Part shown: positions 52,958 to 63,647 of the stretch, piece after piece
Layout of the letters: each line of letters opens with the position of its first letter
How positions within the stretch are numbered: position 1 is the stretch's first letter
Source: Tribonema minus
Taxonomy: Eukaryota; Sar; Xanthophyceae; Tribonematales; Tribonemataceae
Assembly (NCBI GenBank): GCA_017506865.1
Contig: JAFCMP010000090.1
Span: forward strand, 496,001 to 560,000
Direction of reading: 5' to 3'
DNA length: 64,000 nt
Made by a program: the position numbers and the translations under genes
The notes under the pieces: generated by a model
What the model was told of the DNA's origin: nothing
The model's database searches: none
What the model saw: only the letters and a program-made list of their open reading frames with translations

Positions 52958-55900
52958 ATGGGAGACCATGAGCGGAGATCGGTGTACGCCCGGCCTCTTT
53001 GTGCTGTTTTGGCCGGATGCACGGCGGAGCTGGCCACGGCGCCTATCGAAATTACGAAAGTACGGCTGCAGCTCTTGCCAGGTAAAGTCAATGTTTCCCA
53101 CACGACTAGTTTCCGCTCAAACACGACGAGTTACCGAACTTGTTGCAACACCAGTAGGCAGTTCTGAGGACTGCGAGGCTTCCATTCGCCTCGTTGCTGC
53201 ATCTGTTCTGCGAAGCGTGCGTATTCTATACGTTGGAGCACGTTTACATGCAGTATCTGACAAGTGCATGAGTAATGGTTTTTGCAGTTGATGCATGATC
53301 GGGAGTTCAGGAGGCGCCAGCCTTCAACAACACTTCGTTTTGCTGCATTAGACCAGTCGTGAATGCTAGGCAATTTTCTACTGCAGTAAAATTCGTGCAG
53401 TAGTGAGCTGGGCTGCTGTTGGCATTGATGTACTGCTTGCGAGGACAGCTTTGGCCCCATACCAGCCCCGGACCCTCGGTTGAGGCACCAACTGTCGCTT
53501 GTGCCATGCGTCAGGCCGCGCCGCCGCCACACTCGCCCTACAATACAATGCTCGCGCCCCCCCTGCGCTCCTTCGCAGCACCTGTTGATAGCATATGCAT
53601 GAGCCTCATTCCTGCATCACACCGCTACACGCGCACTCGATCAGGCGCACCGCCCGTCACCACCGTCGTGGCCTCCATCTACAACGGCGCGGGGGTGGGC
53701 GGGTTCTGGCAGGGCATCCGGCCCTCGCTCGCGCGCCAGGTCCTGTGCTGCGGCGCGCGATTCGCCGCGTACGACCCGTTGAAAAAGCGCATCTGCGCGG
53801 CGACGCCGGCGACAGCAGCGGCGGCGGCGCGCGGCGGCGCGGGCGCGAATGCGCCGCCGGCGCTGTGGCAGATGTGCCTCGCGGGCGGCGGCGCCGGCGC
53901 CATCATGGGCGTGGTGCGTAGCAGCGCTCAGTAATGATGGCGTCGTGCTGCGCACTTGCAGGCGCCCTCTGCGATGAGAGGTCCCAAGTGTGTCACACGG
54001 TGCGTGTGTTACTCTGAGATGCGGCATGTAGCTGGCACTGCCTGGGCCGTCGTGTGTGTGGTGTGCAGCGGCGCACGTGTTGCTGATGCTCAGCGCCTCG
54101 CCGCACGCAGGCGTACGCTCGTCCAGCTGCGCAGCGCGGCGGCACAATCGCCGCGCCGGCGCACGTTGTCTGAGTTCAGTACGGCGCTGCTGCCGAGCTG
54201 CAACCGAGTGCAGCATACATACCTTTGCTGCGCACAAGTCCACGAGCGCACAGGCCGCCGGTGCTTCCTCTCACGCGCGCCATCGCCACACCATCCGCGC
54301 ATCGCCGCCGCTGCGCAGGTCGGGTGCCCCGCGGACCTGCTGAAGACGCGCGCGCAGTCGGGGCTGGGCGCGCAGCAGCGCTCCGGCGCGCGCGCGCAAG
54401 GCCTGTACGCGTCGCTGCGCGCCATCGTGCAGCAGGAGGGCGTGCTGGCGCTGTGGCGCGGCGTCGTGCCCATGGTGCAGCGCAGCGCCTTCGTCAGCAT
54501 GGTGAGCGCTGCTGCACGTGCGGCGTTTGCAGAAAGAGCAGTCGGGGCGTGTGCGTTGTACGGCTCCGCAGGCACGCGCGTGCGCGGTGCCGCCGCGTCG
54601 CTGATGGATGCTGCCCTGACAATGCGTCGCACGTGCTACGTCGTGGTAGTGCCTGGGACTCTGGTGCTGTGTGCATCCTGCGGTGGAATGGGGGTCTTGT
54701 ATCATCACATGTACCTCACCTTTAGCATACCTGCGCAGCACACCTGCGCACTGTACCTGGCCACTGTCCCTGCCCACTACGCTCGCTCACCAATATCCAT
54801 GCGTACACCCGCCTACAATACCTGCCTATCGCACGTATGTACCCACTCTCACAGGCGAAGCTGAGCAACACGTATACCCGCTTATCACATGTATCTACCC
54901 TCACCGGCGGAGCTGGCCATGTATGGCTCCGCCAAGTATTACGATCTTTTGATTCGTTTCCATTACCATCTAGCATACCCGTACCTACAGTCACAGGCGG
55001 AGCAGGTCACAGGCGGCGCTGACCATGTATGACACTGCAAAGTGTTACCATCTAGCATACCCACGTGCTGCTGTACCTACGTACCCCTGCAGGCGGAGCT
55101 CGCTGTGTACGACTCCGCCAAGCACTGGCTCGCCGACACCCCCCTGGTGCCGCCCGGCGCGCCAACGCACGCCGCCGCGTCCATAGCGGCGGGGTTCGCG
55201 GCCGCGGTGGTCGGCACCCCCATAGATCTCGCAAAGGTGAGACAACTTGCCTGAAAGTGGACCCTTGGCGTTCACAGTCCAGTTCCAAATCCAAAGAACC
55301 CAAGAACTCGAGTCACAGAGTGCTCAAGCCCCCCTGGATTTGTTTCTGAAACTCGGCTAGTGGGTCCGGTTACGCGCGGTCTGCCAAACCAAGTCGCCTG
55401 GTACTCGAGTCGCCTAGTACTCGAGTCTTAGAAGTAATTGAGTCACTCTGAGCACGCGGGCCTGGTCACATGCAGTCTGACCACAGCGCGCGCGCTTGCT
55501 AAGCCAGTGAGTGTATTCGGTGAAGAGTGCGCTGACAACATCTTCAACTCACATGCGCACGCATGTGTACGGCATTTGCACCCTACGAGGCGCGTCACAC
55601 TTGCTGCACGCCGTGCGTGGCGGCTGCTCATGGCACGAGTGGACGACACGCCGCGCCGGCGGCATGGCAGCATTGGCGCCTGCTGCTGCTGACACGTGGG
55701 ATCGCTGCACGCACCTGACTGAACAGCGACGTCACACCACGTCAAAAGTGATGGCGTGCTGCAGTACACAAAAGGTGCTCGCGTGCGCGCCCCAAACAAC
55801 CGCTCGCGCACGCGCGCAAACACACGCAAACACTGCTGAGCAACGCGGTGATGCTGATTTTCGCCTTGTGCGCACGTGTGCCTGTCGCGCAGAACCGCCT

Positions 55901-57482
55901 CATGGTGGACGGCATGCAGGGCGAGGGCCTGCGCCCGCAGTACACAGGCATGCTCGACGTGCTCCGCAAGGTACGTAGGTGCCCCCGTTCATTACAGTCA
56001 TGTATGTATACACGCACATGGCTTGGACTGTAGCCAAAAGCGCATCTGGTATTGCACGCAGTACACGGGCATGCTCGACGTGCTCCGCAAGGTACGTAGG
56101 TACCCCCGTTCATCACAGGCATGTATGTACGCACGCACATGGACTGTATACGATGTGCGTATTTGCGTACATGTGGCCAGGGTTCAGGCGCGCGCAGTGC
56201 TCAGTGATGTAGACGTGCGTACCGTAGGCATGCATGTACACGCATGAACTGTGTACACACGCGTACACATGGTGAGAGTGATGTGCGCTGCTTGCCGCGG
56301 GCATCTGGCGCGCGACAGGGTCCAGCGACAGAGGGGCAGGAGGTTGGTGTGGTAGTGCACGCGTGCTGTCGCACGCGTCTTGATAACCACGGTGCCCTCT
56401 ACCTGGAACGTGCAGTCAGAACGCAGCGCGGAGTCAGAGTATGATGGAGTGGACGTGTGCTCAGAGCTCAGCGCGCGTCTCGCATCACACAGCATTTGCG
56501 CCCTCTACTGCGGATGCCTGCCCCGTTGGAACTGACGCCAGCCCTATGGCACGGCATGCCGTGAGATGTGCCGTCAAACTCTGTACATCAGTCTGTGCAT
56601 CTTTGTCACGTGAGCGTTGCATCTCTCACCGCGCTGCGCCTCTCTCATGTGCCTCCGCCTCTTGCAGAGCGCACAACAGGACGGCCTGCGCAGCCTGTAC
56701 AAGGGCTTCCTGCCAACGTGGATGCGCATTGGCCCTTGGGCCATTGTCATGTGAGTGTCCGTCTGCTTGGTCAAGCCGAGGGTTGGGGATACGGTTAATT
56801 AGGCCGGTGGCTACAGTAGGGCTTAGGGCCACGGTCAAGGTTTTGTGTGGGTTGGGTAGTGTTGAGCACTGGGGCGGCTTTTGCTCCTGCTCGTCTGGCG
56901 AGCACTGTTGCGTAGAGGCGTGTGAATATTGCCACATCGAATGCATTTCGATGGCTCGAGGCACCTGCGCGTATTGCCGTTGATAGCAAGTGAGCCGTGG
57001 GCGCTGCAGCCGAGTGGCCACACAGGGCACTGCTTTGCGATCTGTGCCACTGCAGCGCTTCAGCAAGGTGCCTGTGTCACGTTTTCATGTCATGATTGTC
57101 GATTGACGGCTTGTGCATGTGTAGTGCCGCAACAAGCGTGCGCTTGAGGGCTGCTTTTCATTTCATCAAAGTTCAAGCGGTGACATTGCTGGCAGGTGAC
57201 CTTGACCAAGCATGAGCATGTACTGTACTACTGTGCATCTTAAAGCACCGCCGTGTTGCTGCACAGTTTGCGGTGTTGATCACATGTCAGTACAGGCGTA
57301 CACACCACAGAACACAGGCACATGGGCACATCCGTTCACCAGCGCTCCCCCCCCTCTCCCCTGTGCACAGGTTCATGACGTACGAGCAGCTGATGCTCAG
57401 CGTGGACGCGCTCAGCGAACGCGCCGAACACACCAAGACGAGCATCAGGCTGAGCACTGACTCTCTCAGCACGCAGGCCTGA
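52958..57482 (+). CDS. Mitochondrial carrier (SLC25 family), UCP/dicarboxylate-carrier-like
   Basis: Seven exons, 52958-53081, 53645-53913, 54319-54501, 55093-55236, 55893-55970, 56668-56750 and 57371-57482, give 330 aa with matching phases. The three family signatures are present: PIEITKVRLQL (P29, E31, K34), CPADLLKTRAQ (P135, D137, K140) and TPIDLAK (235-240), each ending the odd-numbered helix of one of three repeats. Other typical pieces are FWQGIRPSLARQ, LWRGVVPMVQRSAF and LYKGFLPTWMRIGPW with FMTYEQL at the end. Length and order fit SLC25 carriers, six-helix proteins of the inner mitochondrial membrane that exchange metabolites or protons. The WMRIGPW...TYEQL end and PIEITKVRLQL resemble uncoupling-protein, dicarboxylate and oxoglutarate carriers, but the substrate cannot be told. 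A short Ala/Gly insert lies after KKRICAATP. Divergent from ARM-C. Confidence 0.92.
54850..55040 (+). repeat. Tandem echoes of SLC25 exon 4 start
   Basis: The exon start CAG|GCGGAGCTCGCTGTGTA, coding AELAVYDSAK, recurs as GCGGAGCTGGCCATGTATGG (54907-54926, ELAMYGSAK) and GGCGGCGCTGACCATGTATG (55011-55030, MYDTAK). Weaker copies are at about 54850 and 54985. TACCATCTAGCATACCC recurs between copies. Confidence 0.85.
54938..54975 (+). repeat. Dispersed intron repeat, copy 3 (short)
   Basis: TTACGATCTTTTGATTCGTT TCCATTACC matches the core of copy 1 (CTACGATCTTTTGATTCGTT TCCATGAAC at 5987-6015). It is embedded in the exon-4 echo array of the carrier gene. Confidence 0.7.
56055..56145 (+). repeat. 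Near-identical echo of SLC25 exon 5 end
   Basis: CGCAGTACACGGGCATGCTC GACGTGCTCCGCAAG plus donor GTACGTAGGT (56058-56101) repeats 55937-55980 with one base change. The following intron text (CCCCGTTCAT, CATGTATGTA, ACGCACATGG) is also repeated. It keeps an intact donor, so it may be used as an alternative or cryptic site. Confidence 0.92.
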
Positions 57483-58271
57483 AGCACATCCTTGAAGTTG
57501 GCCACCACCCTGTGCCCGGCTTGTGCCCGGCCACAATCACCATCGACACGCAAGAGGGACTGCCCCCCCCCCTGCCCCCTTCCATTTGCTCCTTCCAAGG
57601 GCCTGTAAAAAGCTCTGTTGACTTCTGTTTAGCCGGCGCGGGGACCGTGCGCGCCTCTGTTAGTAACCGGGCGGGCACACACCATTTTGATACCGGCCGG
57701 GCGCACCCGGCCCGCTGTACGACTGGTTTGTAAAGGTTTCAATAGTCGCGTCGCATGTATTTCGCGGGAAACGAGGCCTTTGCCTCGAGGCCGTACGAAC
57801 CCCCACCTGCAGGGTCATCATTGTTTGTTGGTTGCGGTTGCCGCTTGCGGCGCCCTGCCGCACGGCGGCGGACAAAGCCCCATCTGGCATATTTACCTCG
57901 TGCTGTAATCAGTACCCAGGTCACGAACTGCGCATGCCTTGTAGGTTTTTCATCCTACTGCTTGCTCTCGCCTGAGCGTTGAGAGGTGCCTGCAGAATCC
58001 TGTGCTGTGCCATGGTGCGCCACACCAGTGGCCCTTCGCATAGCAAAACGAAAGCGTTCTTAAAAAGCTAGCATCGGCGCCTAGAACAGCCAAAAAAGCA
58101 AGAATCAGGAAGCCTGGCACATGGTTGCGTGCTTGCCACATACATGCTTGCGCCAGCAGTCTGTTGATATGTGCAGCACAGCTTCTCACACAAGCGGCTC
58201 TCCTTCAGCGATTGTGGAGCTTGTGGATGTGTTCAAGAGTGACCTGCTGGACACTGTGCTGGAGGTAGCAT

Positions 58272-58307
<36 letters not shown>

Positions 58308-58876
58308 TTTTCTGCTGCTCGTAGTGTTCGACAACCGCCCCCATACGATTGCTGCTGTGGTGGGAGACAGCCGCATCAACGTGGACTAGATGGCAGGCTC
58401 CATCACGCCTCACGTTCTCATCAGTGTCTGCATTCGCGCAGTCCAGCATGTTGAATGCATGTTGGGGTTATTTGAGTTGAACGACCCAGCTTCGCCGAGC
58501 TTCTGCGCGGCGCCTCGCCTGCCTTGCTCTACGTTTTCGTGCGTAGAACTGTCATGTATGCACGACGTCAAAACCTCTGACAATGCAAGCGACCACACCC
58601 ATGCACAACTCACACTTCATACACTTCATCGTCAGACAGATGCTCGTGGTGCAAGGCACTGCCATTGCATAATCTTGAAGCGCGCGGCCCGGTTGTGCAC
58701 CTGGCAAAAAAGTGCACTTGCTGTAGTGCTGCACCATGCAGTTGTACACATACATGAAATGGAGCACATTGCGCGTCTGTGCATGCGCCGCACCAGCACA
58801 TTCAACAAGCAGTACAAACGAGTACATCTCTGCTCGTTAGCACCGAGAGGTGCGGCAGCGCTCGCGGTGGCGCTGA
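57483..58876. other. Intergenic region between SLC25 and the LINE
   Basis: No gene accepted. It has a C tract of about 37 nt at 58271-58307. The unidentified 5' end of the LINE must lie in this region; no target-site duplication was recognised. Confidence 0.45.
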
Positions 58877-59017
58877 TGGTGGCGAGGGTGCATCAGCGGA
58901 GGGGGCCCCAGAGCGGCAGGTGCGGCGACAGCAGCGGCAGCGCCAGGCCCTGCAGGCGCAGCAGGTGGGGCAGGTGGGCTTTTCACGTGGACCATCTCAA
59001 CCCCCGCAGTCGCAGCA

Positions 59018-62000
59018 GTGCTTGACAGCATCAGCCTCGATGAGCTGTGCAAGCTGCAGTTCGCGACAACTAGAAGCCTTGCTAGACCACGCAATCGTCG
59101 CTATGTGGGAGCTGCACTGGAGAACGCAGCAACACATCTGTTGGCACACACAATGACGATGTTCGTCAATGCGGCGCGGGAGCCAGATTCCGCAGGGCGG
59201 GTGCAGCGACTGCAAAGATCCACGATTCTACACCACCTCATGCCATCACTCATCACCTCCACCGATGGCGCACCTGGCATCACTCGCTCCGACAGAATCA
59301 GAATGTTGGCACGCGGTGAGCTTGACCGGTTGGTGCCAGCGCTCCTCGCACACGCGCGTGCGCACCGGCGCTGGCGCGCGCGCCAGCAAACGGAGGCAGC
59401 GATCAACGCCTACGTCCTACAGTGCATGGGCACACGGGGGGGGCTACAGCAGGCAGCGCGTTTCCTTCAGCCCAAAACGGTGGCGATACCTGATGATGAC
59501 TGCTTTGCCGCCATGCAGTCCAAACACCCCCCCGCTGCGCCAGGGGAACAACTCCATGAGCTATCCGGCATGGTTGATCAGCTTGTGGCGAAAGCAGCCG
59601 ACATGCCAGCAGAACTCAGCCTGTTACAGGGGGAGGGAATTGAGCCAGAGACGGTTGCCAAGCTCATCCAGCGAGCAAGCCCTTACAGTGGAGCAGGCCC
59701 ATCGGGGCTGCGCTACAGCCACCTGCAGGATGCGCTACGCACAAGCTGGGGACGGCATGAGTTTGCTGCTGTCCTCACACGGTGGCTTCAGACCGTTATG
59801 CGGGAGGCTGCGCGGCTGCCGGATGCCTTCTGGCAGTTGCATGGCGCGGGGCGCCTGACGCCACTTGCAGAACAACAGGAAGATGGTACAGCTAAGCAGC
59901 GGCCCATCGTTTGCGGCGAGGTGCTGCAGCGACTATGCACTTCGGTGTACGTGGCAGACCGCAAAGACTTCCTGGCGGAGCTCCTTGAGCCAGACGGGCA
60001 GTATGGGGTAGCCGTCTCAGCAGGAGCGGAGAAAGCGGCCATGGCCGGCAAACTCGCGTATGAGCTCGGTCACTGGCAGTTCATGCTGGACCTCAAGAAT
60101 GCCTTCAACATGGTGTTCGTCCTGGCGGCAGCGGAATGGGTAGCAGCACAGCTGCCGGACTTCCTCGACTACTTCATCGGCACATACGTTCGCACTCGGC
60201 CACGCCTGCTGTTCCAGCACGTTGACGGCTCCACGCGCATCATCATGTCTCAGCGCGGGTTTAAGCAGGGGGACCCCGCGGCACCGATGCTCTTCTGCGG
60301 CGCCATTGCTCAGTGCTTGAAACGGTTCAATGAGGCGGCGGCTGCGCAGCGTGCGCGGAGGCGGATGGGCGCCTACATGGACGATGCCAACGTCCGAACA
60401 GGCGCTTGCACGCTGACTCAGGATGACATACAGGCGGTGGCGCAGCTCAAACAACACTTTGCGGAGGTGGGGCTGGAGCTAAACCTCACCAAGTCACGCG
60501 CGCTGCCTGGCAGGGGGCATGTGGTGACAGACCACGAGCGGCAACTGCTGCAGCAGCTGGGCGTTCAGCTAGTGGGGGATACGGATGAAAATCAGAACCG
60601 TGGAGCTGTGTTGCTGGGGGTGCCGGTGGGCCACAGCAGCTTTGTGGACGCATGGCTGCGCAGGGAAGCGGGTGCAGGCGGGGCAGGGGCTCGATTTGCA
60701 GAGCGATGCGCGCGCCTGACATCTCCGAGGGCTATGTTCAGGTTACTGCGCTACTGCGTGGTGCCTCGCATGACGTACTGCCTGCGCACCATTCCCACTA
60801 CGCAGACAGCAACAGCCGCCAAGGAGTGGGATCGGGTCACGCAGTGGGTGCTTGAGCACTCAATGGGCCTGCAGCCACCAGGCCAGACCTGGCGCCAGTT
60901 TGAGCAAAGTGGGGCCCACTTCCATCTGGCAGCGCACGGCCCAGCCTTACAGCAAGCGCGACTCCCAACACGGCATGGCGGCCTTGGCATTACCAGCGCC
61001 TGCGACATCGCTGATGCTGCGTATGTGGCGGGCACGTTGCAAGCGCTGCAACCAGCACTCTCTGGATGGGCGGGGGTGCTGCAGCAGGCGGCTCCTCAAG
61101 CGGCTGCAGACAACGCTGCTGAGGATGCGGCAACACAAGCGACACCGGCAGCAGCGGCAGCAGCACCAGCACCAGCAGCATCAGCAGCGGCAACTGTTAC
61201 AGCGGCAGCGGCGGTTGCCAGTGGAGGCGCGACCGCTCCGGCAGCGGCAACTGCATCAGCGGCTGGCCGCGCTTATGGCGCAGCCATTCCGGCAACACAC
61301 GACGCAGCTGCCGCTGGATCAGGGGCCGCGGCGGCAGCACAGGCGGCACCAGCGGCAGCAGCAGCAGCGGCGGCGCACGGCGCAACTACTCCGGCGGCAG
61401 CAGCAGCGGCGGCAGCAGCAGCTGCTCCAGCATCAGAGGCTGCTGCAGCAGCGGCAGCACATGTTGCACCTCAAGTGGCCTCGGCGGCATCACTAACTGC
61501 AGCATCAACAGCAGCGGCTGCGGGCATAGGCAATACAGCTGCTACAGGCCCTACTAGCCTAAGGGCTGCTGCAGCACCTGCAACAGGAGCAGCGTCGGCA
61601 GGCGGCGCCGCAACCGTGCCGGCTGCGACAGCGGCAATGGCGGTGGCAGCGGCCAATGCGGCAGGTGCTGCACCAACACCTGCGGCAGCAGCAACACCAC
61701 TGGCAGCAGCAGCAACGGCAGGCGGCACAGCTGCAGCACCAGCGCACGCAGCAGCGGCAGCCGTCAATGCAGGCGCTGCGCGTTCCACACCAGCAATGCT
61801 ACAAGGCGCAGCAGCAGCAGAGGTGGCGCGCCTGCCCCTCATGCGGACGATCGCCACAGCTGCCACATCTCTACGTGCAGCAACAGGTGACAAGCTGGAA
61901 CATATACTGCCACCAGCGCTAACGCCACTGCAGCAGCAACCACCTACGCAGCAGCCGCCGCTGCGGCCGACAGCAGGTGGTGGCACTGGTGCGGATGCTG

Positions 62001-62968
62001 CTTGCGTACTTGACGCCAGTGCTCTGCAGTTGCAGTGTAGCCTGAAGCGCCCCAATCAGAGTGCGCTTGCAGATGCCGTCGCTACCGAGCTTGCAGATAA
62101 GGTGGAGGCGGACCTGCAACAGCTGCCGCAGGGCACGCAACGCACGCAAGCACTTGCTCGATTCCGGTCGCAGCGCCACATGCACTCGATCGGCATGGCA
62201 TTCCTCAACGAGCCCATGTACTCCACAACGGCTTCGTTCGATGGCCTATCCTGGCAGCTGGCCGTCAAACGCGCCATCGGAGTAGAGGAGCAGACGGCAG
62301 GCTGCAAGCTGTGCGGAAAGTCGCCGGGCGGCACCCTGCATGCACGGCTGTGTCAAGCGCCACGCGTCAAGGCGCACGACACCATTGTCCACAATAGCGT
62401 CAAGAGGGCCACGCAGCGCCTCCTGCGGCAATACCTCAAAACGGGACTGGTGGACGAGGACTACACGCCGTTTCTGGGGTCCGCCGGGCCGCCGGGGAGT
62501 CGCAGGATGGACATTGTGCTGCCTGCCGACGCCTTCCCGGTGACCGGCTACGACGACCCGACACGCCACCTACCGCTCATGGTGGACGTTACCTGCTTCG
62601 AGGCACAGGTGGCGTCGCGGGCGGCGAAGACTGCAGCAGACCCCGAGCGATGCTGCCGCGACCAAGAGGCCGCCAAGACTACCCACTATTCTGGTCATTA
62701 TGATCAGAATTGCTACAAACTTGCCACATTGGCAATAGGGTCATTTGGCAGCATCGGGGAGCAGGGGCGGAAGCTGCTGGAGGCTGTGGCGACGGAGTAT
62801 GCCAGCAGGATGTCAGTGCCCGGAGGAGCGCGCCCTAAAGCTCTCAAGGGCATCGCCCTGGCGCGCTTACGCTCGGCACTGTCGGCAGCGCTCCACATGG
62901 CGTACTCTGGCCGTGTCATGACACACATGGCAGAATCCAGGGGGGGGGGCACATGGAGGAGGACGTAG
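59018..62968 (+). CDS. LINE polyprotein: reverse transcriptase plus restriction-like endonuclease
   Basis: About 1316 codons from a GTG at 59018; the frame is open further up (to about 58877) without ATG, and the first in-frame ATG is at 59153, so the true N-terminus is unknown. Domains: helical N-region ending in AAMQSKHPP; RT with SGLRYSHLQDAL, QRPIVCGEVL, motif A MLDLKNAFN (about 356-364), motif B GFKQGDPAAPMLF (414-426) and catalytic YMDD (453-456); then a long Ala/Thr/Pro-rich linker (about 690-937); then a CCHC zinc knuckle (C1096, C1099, H1108, C1112) and restriction-like endonuclease residues RRMD (D1165) and MVDV (D1190). RT copies RNA at a nick made by the endonuclease. Motif A has AFN where most LINEs have AFD. 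The DNA-binding fingers typical of R2 N-termini are not seen. Confidence 0.93.
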   Translation: MLDSISLDELCKLQFATTRSLARPRNRRYVGAALENAATHLLAHTMTMFVNAAREPDSAGRVQRLQRSTILHHLMPSLITSTDGAPGITRSDRIRMLARGELDRLVPALLAHARAHRRWRARQQTEAAINAYVLQCMGTRGGLQQAARFLQPKTVAIPDDDCFAAMQSKHPPAAPGEQLHELSGMVDQLVAKAADMPAELSLLQGEGIEPETVAKLIQRASPYSGAGPSGLRYSHLQDALRTSWGRHEFAAVLTRWLQTVMREAARLPDAFWQLHGAGRLTPLAEQQEDGTAKQRPIVCGEVLQRLCTSVYVADRKDFLAELLEPDGQYGVAVSAGAEKAAMAGKLAYELGHWQFMLDLKNAFNMVFVLAAAEWVAAQLPDFLDYFIGTYVRTRPRLLFQHVDGSTRIIMSQRGFKQGDPAAPMLFCGAIAQCLKRFNEAAAAQRARRRMGAYMDDANVRTGACTLTQDDIQAVAQLKQHFAEVGLELNLTKSRALPGRGHVVTDHERQLLQQLGVQLVGDTDENQNRGAVLLGVPVGHSSFVDAWLRREAGAGGAGARFAERCARLTSPRAMFRLLRYCVVPRMTYCLRTIPTTQTATAAKEWDRVTQWVLEHSMGLQPPGQTWRQFEQSGAHFHLAAHGPALQQARLPTRHGGLGITSACDIADAAYVAGTLQALQPALSGWAGVLQQAAPQAAADNAAEDAATQATPAAAAAAPAPAASAAATVTAAAAVASGGATAPAAATASAAGRAYGAAIPATHDAAAAGSGAAAAAQAAPAAAAAAAAHGATTPAAAAAAAAAAAPASEAAAAAAAHVAPQVASAASLTAASTAAAAGIGNTAATGPTSLRAAAAPATGAASAGGAATVPAATAAMAVAAANAAGAAPTPAAAATPLAAAATAGGTAAAPAHAAAAAVNAGAARSTPAMLQGAAAAEVARLPLMRTIATAATSLRAATGDKLEHILPPALTPLQQQPPTQQPPLRPTAGGGTGADAACVLDASALQLQCSLKRPNQSALADAVATELADKVEADLQQLPQGTQRTQALARFRSQRHMHSIGMAFLNEPMYSTTASFDGLSWQLAVKRAIGVEEQTAGCKLCGKSPGGTLHARLCQAPRVKAHDTIVHNSVKRATQRLLRQYLKTGLVDEDYTPFLGSAGPPGSRRMDIVLPADAFPVTGYDDPTRHLPLMVDVTCFEAQVASRAAKTAADPERCCRDQEAAKTTHYSGHYDQNCYKLATLAIGSFGSIGEQGRKLLEAVATEYASRMSVPGGARPKALKGIALARLRSALSAALHMAYSGRVMTHMAESRGGGTWRRT
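61090..61830 (+). repeat. GCA-rich low-complexity tract inside the LINE ORF
   Basis: About 740 bp of GCA/GCG/GCC codons with interspersed ACA, CCA and GGC encode an almost pure Ala/Thr/Pro/Gly linker between reverse transcriptase and endonuclease. The same DNA read in the other plus frames gives Gln/Arg-rich or Ser-rich frames, which are shadows. Confidence 0.9.
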
Positions 62969-63647
62969 GGGAGGACCCCGAGATGCCATTTGGCGGCGGC
63001 GGCGTTTGAGTGGTTGTCGTTGCGACACTTTCAGACTGTCATACGACATGTAGATTCCTTACAGCTAGATGCCAATCATCTGGGCTTTTCGCGCCCTGAG
63101 CGAGAATTAATAAAAAGTACAAAAAGTCCTAGGGCACAGCGCAGACTAGGCAACCCGGCCTCCCTTGGGCCTTTATAAATACAAGTCCATACGTACAAAA
63201 AGTGCAAAAGGGTGCATTGGGCACTGAAGCGACTCGTCAAAGGCACATGTAAACCTGACATGTGTGTGTGTGTGTGAGTGTGGTAGCTTGCATTACTTTG
63301 AGGTGCAACGCCAAAGCAGATTGAGCACTACCACAGAAGCAGCTATGCCCGTGAGCTAACCAAGCCACCTACCCCCCCCCCCCCCCCCCCCCCCCCCGCC
63401 CCCCGCCACACTGTCACTCTACATACACAGGAGGACTAGAACGGTCCAAGAACGGTTCTAACGCTCGTGCGCTCGGGAGGACGCCGCAGCTGCGCTGGCA
63501 CTCGCTGAGCACGCAAGGATGAACAGGCGCAGGGTGGCACAATCATGCAAGTGCAGCCCATCCACCGGCGGCATTGCCGAGGCGACGGGCAGCGGTGCAC
63601 AGAACGACCCCATAGCTGGTCCACAGAATGGTCCCAGAACTGTCAGA
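62969..63647. other. LINE 3' flank and intergenic sequence
   Basis: After the LINE stop: an A-rich stretch (63105-63125), TTTATAAATAC near 63174, a TG microsatellite (63261-63277) and a C tract of about 24 nt at 63374-63397. No ORF of note. Confidence 0.45.

Larger units (their letters stand above)
58877..63180 (+). mobile_element. R2-superfamily non-LTR retrotransposon (RLE-type LINE), apparently intact ORF
   Basis: The element holds one frame open from about 58877 to the stop at 62968 with no interruption, which suggests recent insertion. Its 3' region is short and contains AATTAATAAAAAGTAC at about 63105-63120, possibly the tail or polyadenylation region. Neither the exact 5' end nor a target-site duplication could be fixed. 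The 5' limit given is only where the frame opens and the 3' limit is approximate. No second ORF was found. Confidence 0.85.

Noticed and set aside
60852-61496. Gln/Arg-rich plus frame inside the LINE
   Set aside because: It is the GCA-repeat linker of the LINE ORF read one base off (CAG repeats).
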